Shown: positions 1 through 7,783, counted from the stretch's first letter. The stretch: 34,078 nucleotides of DNA from Fidelibacterota bacterium TCS55 (GCA_001577025.1 LSCF01000010.1:1-34078), one strand, 5' to 3'. The notes: generated by a model from the sequence alone, not told the origin. Made by a program: numbers and translations.

Positions 1-41
1 AGTGTCTTTATTAAATAGTCAAGGTTATAAAGATTTAATCC

Positions 42-836
42 ATGATTGTTCAGAAGAAAGATCATTTGCAAGGAGATCAGGTAACGACCTCCATGTACTA
101 TTTAAAGTCTAATCCGGATGGTTCCTGGGATGAATTATACGAGCTTATGGAAGATGAGTTCACAAAAATGAACCAGTTGGATAAAGAATTAGTGAGTCTA
201 ATGGTCTTAGGCCATTCATTGACTGGTTCTTTAAACGAAGTTGTACAAGTTGCGGAATGGAAATCCATCGCAGACGCAGATAAAAGTACCGTGAATACAG
301 GGGCCATGCGTAGAAAAGCACGGCCAAATGATGAAAAGCGAAGTGCCTTTTATAATAAATACAATAAATATTGGTCAACAAAGCATTCAGACTTGGCTGT
401 TAGGGAACTGGTAACTAGAAGGGTCAAACGGAATAACAAAAGAACCACAGAAAATACCGTGGTCACAGTTCAGGAATTCTACATGAAACCTTTGGGTCAG
501 GTCGAAGGTGGTACTGCCCAAGAGCGGGAAGCCCTTTTTGATGAATATCACGATAAAGTAATTATGAGAAATGATAAAATACTAAGTCGTAAAGAACTGA
601 GGCACTATTGGTCAGGTTCACTTGGGGGTGACACAGCGCCTTTTGTTATCATTACAGAATTTGCAAATACAGATGACATGATCAATAGGACTCCTGATAA
701 TCAGGAAGTCATACGGAAGGCTTGGCCCAATGAAGATGACCGCAGAGAATTCTTTGAAAAAAGGAATAAATATTTAGCCTGGGGCCATAGGGATATTGCA
801 ATTCACAATAATTTGGTAAAAATGAATAAAAGATAA
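42..836 (+). CDS. B1: two-domain barrel-like paralog, divergent, no signal peptide
   Basis: I do not recognise a named family. The protein (264 aa) is an internal duplication. The block around residues 92-120 (RPNDEKRSAFYNKYNKYW) recurs near residues 226-250 (WPNEDDRREFFEKRNKYL), and each half opens with a beta-strand-like segment (TTSMYYLKS and VTVQEFYMKP). The two-domain layout matches the seven secreted proteins that follow, so I take it as the most divergent member of that array. Unlike them it has no visible signal peptide, and an in-frame TAA at 36-38 blocks extension upstream. The ATG at 42 has no clear Shine-Dalgarno, and the next ATG (93) lies 17 nt after an AAGGAG. The 5' end may therefore be wrong, or lost through an indel near the window edge. 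It ends 26 nt before the next gene. Confidence 0.6.
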   Translation: MIVQKKDHLQGDQVTTSMYYLKSNPDGSWDELYELMEDEFTKMNQLDKELVSLMVLGHSLTGSLNEVVQVAEWKSIADADKSTVNTGAMRRKARPNDEKRSAFYNKYNKYWSTKHSDLAVRELVTRRVKRNNKRTTENTVVTVQEFYMKPLGQVEGGTAQEREALFDEYHDKVIMRNDKILSRKELRHYWSGSLGGDTAPFVIITEFANTDDMINRTPDNQEVIRKAWPNEDDRREFFEKRNKYLAWGHRDIAIHNNLVKMNKR

Positions 837-862
837 ATATTATTCACCAAAAGGAGAAACCG

Positions 863-1599
863 ATGAAGAAACGAATATTATGGGGTGCTGCACCCTTATT
901 AACATTCACTGTATTGTTTTCACAATCTGACCCTGTTGCAGCCACCGGTCAGTATAGTAAGGTATACAAAGGTAAAGAAGCAGCTTTTGAAAAGGCAGTG
1001 GCCGGACATGTAAAAAAATGGCATGGCCCTGACCAGTGGCCTACATTCGCAACTGTTGTCATGAATGGACCTCGTATGGGGCAATATTTTATGGGATCCA
1101 CAGGTCATTACTGGAAGGACTATGCAGAAAGAGAGTCTTCAAAGGCCCATAATGTTGAATGGAGGAACATCGTACATAAATATGTAGAAGAACAGAGCGG
1201 TATGATGATGTTTGAAAAAAAACTGGATGCCAGTTATAATGATCGCTCTACCCCAATGTGGGAAGGGACCATTTATTATACTAAACCCGGTAAGCGGGGG
1301 AAAATGCTGGAAATAATGCGTGAGGGTGCAAAAGCTAATCGTAGACTAAGACATAAAGGAAGCACCGGTGTATATAATGTTATTTCAGGTGGTGAACAGG
1401 ATGGAATGCTAGTATTGATAGTATGGATAGCATGGCTGATTTAGCGCCTCAGACTCCATCGATAAGAGATCGATGGGTCAAAGTATATGGTGAAGAAGTA
1501 TTTGAGCAGGCTGTAAAGGATTGGTATGACAGTTACACTAAATCCGAATCAGAAATTCTCAGGTTATTGCCTGAAATGACAACGCCATCAAATAATTAG
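863..1599 (+). pseudogene. B2: secreted two-domain barrel-like paralog, frameshifted
   Basis: AAGGAG at 851-856 sits 6 nt before the ATG. A signal peptide (MKKR, then a hydrophobic run ending LFSQ) is followed by a domain with the family motif HVKKWHG, a GP-containing beta hairpin, and a W-rich helix. The starting frame stops at 1444, just after GGEQDGMLV. The frame one base back continues without interruption (DSMDSMADLAPQTPSIRD, then WVKVYGEE) to TAG at 1597-1599 and ends LPEMTTPSNN. That matches the C-terminal motif of its paralogs (LPELST, RPDMSSP, RRDLSTP). The break lies at about 1405-1420 and fits loss of one base. The most similar paralog is B7, which shares the H..K(F/W)HG..QWP signature. 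It could be a real pseudogene or a sequencing indel. Function unknown. Confidence 0.75.
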
Positions 1600-1611
1600 G
1601 AGGATATGAAA

Positions 1612-2352
1612 ATGAAGAAAAGAATTCTAGGGATAATCATCCCATTAATCACTTCTGTCACCATGTTTGCCCAGGACTACATTATGTTTGAACAGATATA
1701 CCTTGAGCCTTTGAATGGACAGGTCTCAAAACTTGTTGACGGTGTAAAAAAGCATAATGCTAAGTATCATGATGGTAAAAATGGTCCAAAAGCATATTTA
1801 TTTTATGTTTGGACCGGTCCATATTCTGGTCAATATGTTTGGGTTAAAGGTCCTGTAAAATGGACTGATATGGATAATGCAATTGCTGATGATAGTCATA
1901 CGAAAGATTGGGAAATGAACGTAGATAGGTATGGCCGGAGCCATAACATAATGTATTCTGTGAGAGATGAAGACTTGACTTATAACCCAGCAAATGAAAC
2001 TGTGGGTGAAAATGTATTAATCAGAGTACTTGATGTAACCAACTCAAGTGAAGCTATGCCAGCCCTCACTCAAATGGTAAAGGAAATAAGAGACGTTTTA
2101 GAGAAAACTGGTTCCACTCAAGCCCGACGGGTTTACAGGAACAGATTTCGTTCAGAACAAAGAAGAGATCTGACATTAGTTTATCCGTTTCAAAGTTGGG
2201 AATATTTTGAAAATAGCACTGGATTACCCCCTGGTTTTAGTACAGAATTTGAGAAAACACATGGTGAAGGTAGCATGAAAAAAATGGTTGGTGATGTATT
2301 AAGTAAATATACCGATGGCCGGTATGATGAAGTACGAACTATGGTAAAATAA
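1612..2352 (+). CDS. B3: secreted two-domain barrel-like paralog
   Basis: An ATG lies at 1606, but the AGGAGG at 1598-1603, which overlaps the stop of B2, is only 2 nt from it and 8 nt from the ATG at 1612. I therefore choose 1612 (246 aa). The signal peptide ends MFAQ. The first domain runs from DYIMFEQIYLEP through the helix GVKKHNAKYH, the TGPYSGQYVW hairpin and a KGP turn. The second begins near NVLIRVLDV. It is the closest relative of B8: both carry DY.MF, KKHNAKYH, a Y.P.NE.VG linker between domains and a C-terminal MVK. I infer a periplasmic or cell-surface protein with ferredoxin-like (dimeric alpha/beta barrel) folds. No catalytic residues can be assigned. Confidence 0.85.
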   Translation: MKKRILGIIIPLITSVTMFAQDYIMFEQIYLEPLNGQVSKLVDGVKKHNAKYHDGKNGPKAYLFYVWTGPYSGQYVWVKGPVKWTDMDNAIADDSHTKDWEMNVDRYGRSHNIMYSVRDEDLTYNPANETVGENVLIRVLDVTNSSEAMPALTQMVKEIRDVLEKTGSTQARRVYRNRFRSEQRRDLTLVYPFQSWEYFENSTGLPPGFSTEFEKTHGEGSMKKMVGDVLSKYTDGRYDEVRTMVK

Positions 2353-2376
2353 AGAAAAAATGTTTAGGAGCGTAAT

Positions 2377-3129
2377 ATGCTAAAACGTAGCCTAGGAATA
2401 ATTGTCCTATTAATGACCTGTGTTTCTATGCTCGCACAGGAAAATGCAAATATCTATGGAGTGAATTACTTCAAACCAAAAGCGGGTCAAAGAGAAGCCT
2501 ATCTTTCTGGCCTTAAGGATCATACTAAAAAACATCATAGTAAAGGAATCATGAGAGTGAGGACTTACAGTGTTGTATCCGGTGAAAAATCTGGTTGGAT
2601 TGTGCGAGTCTCTGGACCTCTTACATGGGAAGAAGTTGATAAGTTTCAGGAAGACACTAGATCTAAAGCCCATATGGAACATGCCGCAAAATATGTTCAA
2701 CCATACATTGAGGAGAGAATTGGCACGATGTATTGGAGACCTGTGGAAGATCTTCATTTTAATCCAAGTACCTCAGAAAAACCCTCGAAGATGACAAGGG
2801 TTCAATTCACACATTTAAATCCCGGGATGAGCGGTGAATATTATGAATTAAGGCGACGCTATAATGAAGCACTCGAGAAAACAAATAGCGATGCTTCATT
2901 TGGTATGGGGCATTTGGTCCATGGCGGTGAAAGGCATGCTATCTATGCTACGTTTCGTGGAATGGATAGTTGGGCTGATATGAATCCGACCGGACCAAGT
3001 CTTTCTTCAAGATTCAACCAAGTACATGGTAATGATGCCTGGGGTCGATTTTTGAAACAGATTTCAAAGGTTGTAAAGAAGAGCCATGATGAAATGCGTA
3101 TTTATATGGAAGAATACAGTACACGATAA
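2377..3129 (+). CDS. B4: secreted two-domain barrel-like paralog
   Basis: AGGAG at 2366-2370 sits 6 nt before the ATG. The 250-aa product has a signal peptide ending MLAQ. Domain one contains NYFKPKAGQ, the helix GLKDHTKKHH and a VSGEKSGWIVRVSGP hairpin. Domain two starts at about residue 140 (MTRVQFTHLNPG) and carries the family block KTNSDAS...GMGHLVHGGE. The second-domain ending differs slightly from its neighbours (MEEYSTR). The 24-nt spacing from B3 and 32 nt to N1 suggest one transcript. Function unknown. Confidence 0.85.
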   Translation: MLKRSLGIIVLLMTCVSMLAQENANIYGVNYFKPKAGQREAYLSGLKDHTKKHHSKGIMRVRTYSVVSGEKSGWIVRVSGPLTWEEVDKFQEDTRSKAHMEHAAKYVQPYIEERIGTMYWRPVEDLHFNPSTSEKPSKMTRVQFTHLNPGMSGEYYELRRRYNEALEKTNSDASFGMGHLVHGGERHAIYATFRGMDSWADMNPTGPSLSSRFNQVHGNDAWGRFLKQISKVVKKSHDEMRIYMEEYSTR

Positions 3130-3161
3130 TTAATAAAATAAAAACTGAAAGGAATTCAATA

Positions 3162-3623
3162 ATGAAAAAGATAATCATTCTCTCCATTGTCTTCAGTCTG
3201 GGATTACCAACAATCTTATTCGCTGGAGATAAAGAGGAAATTATAGCACTTATTATGGAAAGAGATGCATATGTAAATAAAAATAAAAAATACCCGAATG
3301 AAATCTCAAAAAATGGTTCATTAGAGTTTTGGTCTAGCGGCGGTTTAATGAATAAAAATAATGGCTCAAATACAACATTATATGAAATTTATGATTTAAA
3401 GAGTAAGCATATTAAAATCATTGTACTTGTTCCTGGAAAAGCAGCAGTTGCTATGTTTTATTCTGAAGGATCGATGAAAGCAAAAGGTTTACCTACAGTT
3501 AGCCATTACATGACGCGTGCTACCCAAGCGTTTGTTAAAGAAGGTGGTAAATGGAAGGTTGCTGCTTCCCATTGGTCAGCCCTCAAAGGTGGTGCAGGAA
3601 CAAACCAAACTACTATTGATTAG
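3162..3623 (+). CDS. N1: secreted NTF2/SnoaL-like protein
   Basis: 153 aa, with an N-terminal signal peptide ending LFAG. The rest resembles the SnoaL_3/DUF4440 branch of the NTF2-like fold. An opening helix (DKEEIIALIMERDAY) is followed by strands and the typical closing pair of strands, HYMTRATQAFVKEGGKWKV then ASHWSAL. Such cone-shaped domains bind small molecules or act as simple isomerases or hydrolases. Nothing in this sequence tells which, so function is open. It shares the GDKE start and the Y.TRA...VK.GGKW block with N2 at 5251, so the two are paralogs. It sits between B4 and B5 on the same strand, which suggests a role with the barrel proteins. Confidence 0.8.
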   Translation: MKKIIILSIVFSLGLPTILFAGDKEEIIALIMERDAYVNKNKKYPNEISKNGSLEFWSSGGLMNKNNGSNTTLYEIYDLKSKHIKIIVLVPGKAAVAMFYSEGSMKAKGLPTVSHYMTRATQAFVKEGGKWKVAASHWSALKGGAGTNQTTID

Positions 3624-3649
3624 CGTACAATAAATAATAGGGAGAAACC

Positions 3650-4399
3650 ATGATTAGTAAAAAAAATAGATTCCTTCCATTTACTCTATTTTTTGCCATT
3701 TTAGTTGGGCAGGATGTAACGGTTTATCAGGGCCGTCTCTGGCACCCAAAGCCCATGGAAGGCGAAAAGATGGAAGCAGCCATGGCGGCGAAAACAAAAA
3801 AATACAATGTAGGGAATGAAAATTATCCCATGATCTCATTTCGAACCCTGACAGGTAAGGATCAAGGTGCTGTGTTGAGGGTCAGTTCCGGGACATTTGC
3901 AGATAGAGACAAATATAAACTGCGACAAGCGGAGTTGGAGTATTGGCAGAAGAATGTCATTCCCTATGTGGATATGAGTAAAGATGAAGGCACCACACTT
4001 TGGCGAAAAATGGAAGATCATTCCTATAATGGTTCCGGGAGTGATAAACGATTAAAATACACACAAGTAACGGAATATCTAGTTGGATCAGGTAATTTTC
4101 AAGAATGGAATGCTTTAAGAAGTGAACTTGTCGAAGCCCACAAAAAAACTGGCAGTAAGGCTCGTTTTAACCATTACTATCGTTTTTCAGGAGGTGAAAC
4201 ACATTTGATTGGTATGTCTGTTTACTTTGACTCATGGGAAGAATATGAAAAAATACCTTCAATTTTCAGTGTTGAGCTTTTTGATAAAGCCTATGGAGAA
4301 GGTTCAAGTAAAAAATGGCTATCTAGACAATCAAAAATTGTTAAAAAACGATCAACATTCATTCGTGAGTATTTACCGGAACTGAGCACAATTCAATAG
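3650..4399 (+). CDS. B5: secreted two-domain barrel-like paralog
   Basis: GGGAG at 3640-3644 is correctly spaced before the ATG. The 249-aa protein has a signal peptide ending LVGQ. Domain one: GRLWHPKPMEG, the helix MAAKTKKYN, and the RTLTGKDQGAVLRVSSG hairpin. The linker contains SYNGSGS. Domain two starts near YTQVTEYLVG and has KKTGSKARFNHYYRFSGGE and a VYFDSWEEY strand-turn. The C terminus is LPELSTIQ. B6 is its nearest relative (both have AxKTxKYN and a YNG linker where others have YNP). Function unknown. Confidence 0.85.
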   Translation: MISKKNRFLPFTLFFAILVGQDVTVYQGRLWHPKPMEGEKMEAAMAAKTKKYNVGNENYPMISFRTLTGKDQGAVLRVSSGTFADRDKYKLRQAELEYWQKNVIPYVDMSKDEGTTLWRKMEDHSYNGSGSDKRLKYTQVTEYLVGSGNFQEWNALRSELVEAHKKTGSKARFNHYYRFSGGETHLIGMSVYFDSWEEYEKIPSIFSVELFDKAYGEGSSKKWLSRQSKIVKKRSTFIREYLPELSTIQ

Positions 4400-4420
4400 A
4401 ATAATATAAAATAAAAGGAG
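4395..4420 (+). repeat. Duplicated leader, copy 1
   Basis: A 26-nt leader containing the ribosome binding site of B6. It is identical base for base to 5219-5244 upstream of N2, and it begins inside the B5 stop region. Such a match between unrelated genes (barrel and NTF2-like) points to recent duplication or gene conversion of the intergenic segment. Confidence 0.85.
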
Positions 4421-4428
4421 AAATAATC

Positions 4429-5181
4429 ATGATGAGAATTATAAAAAATATCGCACTATTAATTACATGTTCCTTAGCATTTGGGCAAAGTGATCCACTG
4501 ATAACTTGGACTAGGATTATGAAACCTAAAACTGGTAAACAGAGTCAATTTGTAAAGGCAGTGGCAACAAAAACAGAAAAATATAATAGCCAAAAAGGAG
4601 ATGAAATAATCCGGACATATCGAATTATGGATGGACCTAATGAGGGATCATTTGTCAGGCTAGGCATACCAGGACCTTGGTCACAATTTGATTCAAGATC
4701 TGAAAGACAAAGAGCAGGTACAGAGTATTGGATGAAAAATGTATCTCCTCATGTTGAAATAAATAAAGGGAGGCAGTTTTGGAGTACATCCTCCGATTTG
4801 GCCTACAATGGGACAGGGAACTCCGGCCCAGTACCATTTATCATGTTACGGTACTATCATATTAAACCAAATACATCATTCAGGAACCTTGCAACAAAAG
4901 TCATAGAAACATCGAAAGCTATTAATGAAGATTCACGCTATGCTTGGTACCGTTTGGAGTCCGGTGGGGACAGAAGCACATGGGTTTTTGCCTCAGCCTT
5001 TGACTCATTTTCAGAATTAGATGCAGGAAATTCTGCTTTCTGGGATGCATTTGAAAAACGTCATGGCAAAGGAAGTATGGATAAATGGTTTGAAGAATTT
5101 GGTAATACTGTTCAATCGAATCCCAAATCGCGGGCTGCAGTTATATATGAATATCGGCCCGATATGTCTTCACCTGAATAA
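4429..5181 (+). CDS. B6: secreted two-domain barrel-like paralog
   Basis: 250 aa. It is preceded by a 26-nt leader (4395-4420) that recurs exactly upstream of N2. Two adjacent ATGs (4429, 4432) are possible, and the AAGGAG at 4415-4420 is 8 nt from the first. The signal peptide ends AFGQ. Domain one has RIMKPKTGK, the helix AVATKTEKYN and a MDGPNEGSFVRLGIPGP hairpin. The linker is YNGTGN, as in B5. Domain two carries the ESGGD and FASAFDSFSELD segments and ends YRPDMSSPE. Function unknown. Confidence 0.85.
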   Translation: MMRIIKNIALLITCSLAFGQSDPLITWTRIMKPKTGKQSQFVKAVATKTEKYNSQKGDEIIRTYRIMDGPNEGSFVRLGIPGPWSQFDSRSERQRAGTEYWMKNVSPHVEINKGRQFWSTSSDLAYNGTGNSGPVPFIMLRYYHIKPNTSFRNLATKVIETSKAINEDSRYAWYRLESGGDRSTWVFASAFDSFSELDAGNSAFWDAFEKRHGKGSMDKWFEEFGNTVQSNPKSRAAVIYEYRPDMSSPE

Positions 5182-5218
5182 TCATTAATTTATGTAATTA
5201 AGTAGATTCAATTGATTG

Positions 5219-5244
5219 AATAGAATAATATAAAATAAAAGGAG
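5219..5244 (+). repeat. Duplicated leader, copy 2
   Basis: Exact 26-nt repeat of 4395-4420, ending in the AAGGAG that serves N2. The flanking bases differ, so the duplicated block is short. Confidence 0.85.
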
Positions 5245-5250
5245 CATATC

Positions 5251-5718
5251 ATGAAAAAACGCATGATTTTTGTCATTGGTATATTATTTATTAATAATCT
5301 GATGGCTGGAGATAAGGAAGATCTAATTGAACAAATCAAACAGTTGTGGATAGATATTTCAAATAAAAAAATAGATATGGCTACAATGAATCCTGATGGA
5401 GCTTGGCAGGCAACCTCGCAAGGAGGCTTATGGCAGTTCTTAAGTCCGGAAGGATTTAAGGCTCAAATTGAAGGATCACCATATACCTTAAATTTTTCTC
5501 CCCGTCATATTGAAGTCACAATTTTAGGTAAAAGTAAGGATGTGGCTTTTGCAAACTATTATCTTGTGGGTACAATTAATGGCCCAGACGGTAAGCCGAT
5601 TGCAACCAATTACAGGACCAGAGCCTCTGGTACAATGGTTAAAAAAGGTGGAAAGTGGATTGATATTGGTCAACACTACAGTCCACTTTATGGTGGTTCC
5701 GGCGTCATATTTGAATAA
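5251..5718 (+). CDS. N2: secreted NTF2/SnoaL-like protein
   Basis: 155 aa, signal peptide ending LMAG. After GDKEDLIEQI the protein follows the same NTF2-like pattern as N1, closing with YRTRASGTMVKKGGKW and a final QHYSPLYGG strand. A W-rich stretch (residues 50-65, GAWQATSQGGLWQFL) matches the FWSSGG region of N1. The leader is nearly identical to that of B6. The ligand or reaction is unknown. Its position between B6 and B7 repeats the pattern of two barrel proteins followed by one NTF2-like protein. Confidence 0.8.
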   Translation: MKKRMIFVIGILFINNLMAGDKEDLIEQIKQLWIDISNKKIDMATMNPDGAWQATSQGGLWQFLSPEGFKAQIEGSPYTLNFSPRHIEVTILGKSKDVAFANYYLVGTINGPDGKPIATNYRTRASGTMVKKGGKWIDIGQHYSPLYGGSGVIFE

Positions 5719-5734
5719 AAAATAAGATAACGAT

Positions 5735-5763
5735 GTAGAGACGATCCGGCGGATCGTCTCTAC
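5735..5763. repeat. GTA...TAC palindrome, perfect copy
   Basis: A 13-bp arm (GTAGAGACGATCC) and its exact reverse complement surround a 3-nt GGC loop. It lies between N2 and B7. The arm start GTAGAGACG recurs at 33096. It could act as an RNA hairpin or attenuator, but no T-tract follows. A dispersed REP-like palindrome is more likely because related copies occur elsewhere in the window. Confidence 0.85.
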
Positions 5764-5767
5764 AAAT

Positions 5768-5787
5768 AAATAACAAAATGGAGAAAA
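5768..5787 (+). repeat. Leader shared by B7 and B8, copy 1
   Basis: A 20-nt block (AAATAACAAAATGGAG then AAAA) is identical to 6585-6604. It holds the ribosome binding site of B7. In both copies it begins exactly 4 nt after a GTA...TAC palindrome. Confidence 0.85.
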
Positions 5788-5792
5788 TGATT

Positions 5793-6542
5793 ATGAAACG
5801 AATCGTAGGGATTGTTGTCCCTTTACTTACGTGTGCCGTATTGATCGCACAGGAAAAAGGTAATGTATGGCGCACGTGGTACCTTAAACCGGCTGACGGT
5901 AAAGTTGCTCAGTTAGAAAAAGGTCTGAAAGATCATGTGGAAAAATTTCACGGAAAAGGTCAATGGCCAGAATATTACCACGATATATTAACGGGGCCTA
6001 ATGCAGGTTTATTGATGGGGTGGTCAGGTCCACACACGTTTAAAGCTATGGATGAACGCGTTCGCAGTCCTGAAGATTTTAAACATTGGCAAAAATACGT
6101 TGCCCCTTATGTGGATAATAATACAAACACCGGGATTAGTTTTATGGTTTATGAAAAGGATTTGAGCTATAACCCCAAATTAAAAGGCCCCTATTGGCAT
6201 TATTCATACAATATGGTTCGACCCGGAGCCCATGGTGAATATATCGAGTTTTTAGAAGCAATAAAAAAGACGAAAGCGGCCAATAAAGATCCCCTTTCTC
6301 ATAATATCTATCGTGTGGCTTCTGGCAAATATCCTGATGCATGGGTCTGGGAATATCCCGGGGAATCTTTGGAAGAAATATCAGGCAGTATGCAATCGCC
6401 TGCGGGCCAGTTGGGTATGGATGATGTATTAGGTGAAGAAGAGGCCAAGCGATTAAATGCGATTTACCAAAAAGTGGTCAAATATCGTGTGCGGGAAATA
6501 ATCAAAACGCGTAGAGATTTAAGTACGCCAGAAGACAATTAA
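5793..6542 (+). CDS. B7: secreted two-domain barrel-like paralog
   Basis: Three in-frame ATGs exist (5778, 5787, 5793). The GGAG at 5780-5783 overlaps the first and is 9 nt from the third, so 5793 is preferred (249 aa, MKRIVG). The signal peptide ends LIAQ. Domain one: TWYLKPADGK, the helix GLKDHVEKFHGKGQWP and a LTGPNAGLLMGWSGP hairpin. The linker is LSYNP. Domain two starts at SYNMVRPGAHGEY. The C terminus is RRDLSTPEDN. Just upstream lie a perfect 13-bp palindrome and a leader shared with B8. Function unknown. Confidence 0.85.
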   Translation: MKRIVGIVVPLLTCAVLIAQEKGNVWRTWYLKPADGKVAQLEKGLKDHVEKFHGKGQWPEYYHDILTGPNAGLLMGWSGPHTFKAMDERVRSPEDFKHWQKYVAPYVDNNTNTGISFMVYEKDLSYNPKLKGPYWHYSYNMVRPGAHGEYIEFLEAIKKTKAANKDPLSHNIYRVASGKYPDAWVWEYPGESLEEISGSMQSPAGQLGMDDVLGEEEAKRLNAIYQKVVKYRVREIIKTRRDLSTPEDN

Positions 6543-6552
6543 ATTGACAGAT

Positions 6553-6580
6553 GTATAGACACATAGCGATGCTTCTATAC
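6553..6580. repeat. GTA...TAC palindrome, degenerate copy
   Basis: 28 nt with 7-bp outer arms GTATAGA / TCTATAC and an unpaired centre. It sits 4 nt before the B8 leader, exactly as the perfect palindrome sits before the B7 leader. I read it as a decayed copy duplicated with the leader. The outer G-C pair of other copies is a T-A pair here, so pairing is kept. Confidence 0.6.
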
Positions 6581-6584
6581 CATT

Positions 6585-6604
6585 AAATAACAAAATGGAG
6601 AAAA
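6585..6604 (+). repeat. Leader shared by B7 and B8, copy 2
   Basis: Exact copy of 5768-5787, holding the ribosome binding site of B8 and placed 4 nt after a weaker palindrome at 6553-6580. Confidence 0.85.
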
Positions 6605-6606
6605 GG

Positions 6607-7335
6607 ATGATAAAACGAATAATTGGGATTTTTATCCCTATTCTGACGTGTGCAACATTGTTTGCACAAGATTATGTAATGTTCAACCTGACAACTCTTG
6701 AATTGAGAAAAGGTCAAAATGCCGCGTTACAAACTGGGATTAAAAAGCATAATGCGAAATACCATAATGGAGAAGATGGTGCCAAAGCGTATGCATGGTA
6801 TGTGCATACCGGACCCGATGCAGGCAATTACGTTTGGGGAATGGGGCCCGTACAATTTTCACATATGGACGGCGATCTAAGTCCAGATCATGTGAGAGAT
6901 TGGGATAATAATGTTGCTAAATATGCAAAAGTAACCGAGAATAGTTTTATGGTGCGTGATGAAAAAATGACTTACAATCCAAAAAATGAAGTTGTAGGCC
7001 AAAATATATTGGTGAAACGATTCAAGGTCAAATTTGGACCCCGCCATATGAATGCAGTGAAAGAAGTAGTAGGATCCATTACAAATGTCCTAAAGAAAAC
7101 AAATGCAGATTTTGCCAGACGCGTATACATTAGCCCCTTTAGAGCTAAATATGAACTGATGCTGGTTTATCCATTTGACAGTTGGACCCGTTTTGAAGAT
7201 GGGCAAGGTCTAGGTGCAGACTTTTGGGAAGCCTATGAAAAAATCAATGGTAAAGGTAGTCAACAAAAAGTGGGCGAGATATTAGAAAACCATACTCACG
7301 GTATTACCAACGAAGTTATGACCATGGTAAAATAA
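6607..7335 (+). CDS. B8: secreted two-domain barrel-like paralog, last of the array
   Basis: ATGs occur at 6595 and 6607. GGAG at 6597-6600 overlaps the first and is 6 nt from the second, so 6607 is preferred (242 aa, MIKRIIG). The signal peptide ends LFAQ. It closely tracks B3: DYVMFNLTTLEL, KKHNAKYH, a HTGPDAGNYVWGMGP hairpin, the linker MTYNPKNEVVGQN, a second domain with KKTNADFARRVY and VYPFDSW, and the end MTMVK. B3 and B8 therefore form a subfamily at opposite ends of the array. An intrinsic terminator follows 20 nt after the stop. Function unknown. Confidence 0.87.
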   Translation: MIKRIIGIFIPILTCATLFAQDYVMFNLTTLELRKGQNAALQTGIKKHNAKYHNGEDGAKAYAWYVHTGPDAGNYVWGMGPVQFSHMDGDLSPDHVRDWDNNVAKYAKVTENSFMVRDEKMTYNPKNEVVGQNILVKRFKVKFGPRHMNAVKEVVGSITNVLKKTNADFARRVYISPFRAKYELMLVYPFDSWTRFEDGQGLGADFWEAYEKINGKGSQQKVGEILENHTHGITNEVMTMVK

Positions 7336-7354
7336 TTTTTTTTATATTATTTTG

Positions 7355-7385
7355 AAAAAGCCCTGCATTTTTGTGGGGCTTTTTT
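7355..7385 (+). terminator. Intrinsic terminator of the barrel-protein array
   Basis: AAAAAGCCC (7355-7363) pairs with GGGCTTTTT (7376-7384), and weaker pairing continues into the loop. The stem runs straight into a T-rich tract. It lies 20 nt after the B8 stop and ends the plus-strand array. Confidence 0.9.
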
Positions 7386-7432
7386 CTTTATTCAAACAGC
7401 ATTAGTTTTTTTGTTCAACTAAAGAGAATTTT

Positions 7433-7783
7433 TTGAAATTATTCAAATGTATATCAAGATCCGTAGTGGGGCGGTGTCCTCAGTGTGAAAACAAAACACT
7501 GAGACATAGTCGTTTTAGAATTAATGAAACTTGCAGTAAATGCGGTCTAAAATTTGTGGAAAAACCAGGAGATTCTTGGGGATTTTTACTATTTATAGAT
7601 CGGGCAGTATTTATCTTTCCAATTATTGCCATCTATTATTTGGGCATTGATACAATTTCAGCTCTATCTGCAGTCATCATTGGGGTGATCTTTTTGATTG
7701 CATTTATTTTTTTGACACCACAAAGAATCAGTATTTCAATGGCAATAGAATATTGGCTGCGAGAAGGAAGAAAAAATGGATAA
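7433..7783 (+). CDS. DUF983 family zinc-ribbon membrane protein
   Basis: 116 aa from a TTG start, with a weak AAAGAGA about 6-7 nt upstream; no ATG is suitable. A four-cysteine zinc ribbon (RCPQCEN at about 14-20, CSKCGL at about 34-39) is followed by a GDSWG segment and two membrane helices (residues 50-68 and 74-93). This order is typical of DUF983. The family's role is not established. It overlaps the start of the aminotransferase gene by 8 nt, so the two are probably co-translated. Confidence 0.8.
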   Translation: MKLFKCISRSVVGRCPQCENKTLRHSRFRINETCSKCGLKFVEKPGDSWGFLLFIDRAVFIFPIIAIYYLGIDTISALSAVIIGVIFLIAFIFLTPQRISISMAIEYWLREGRKNG

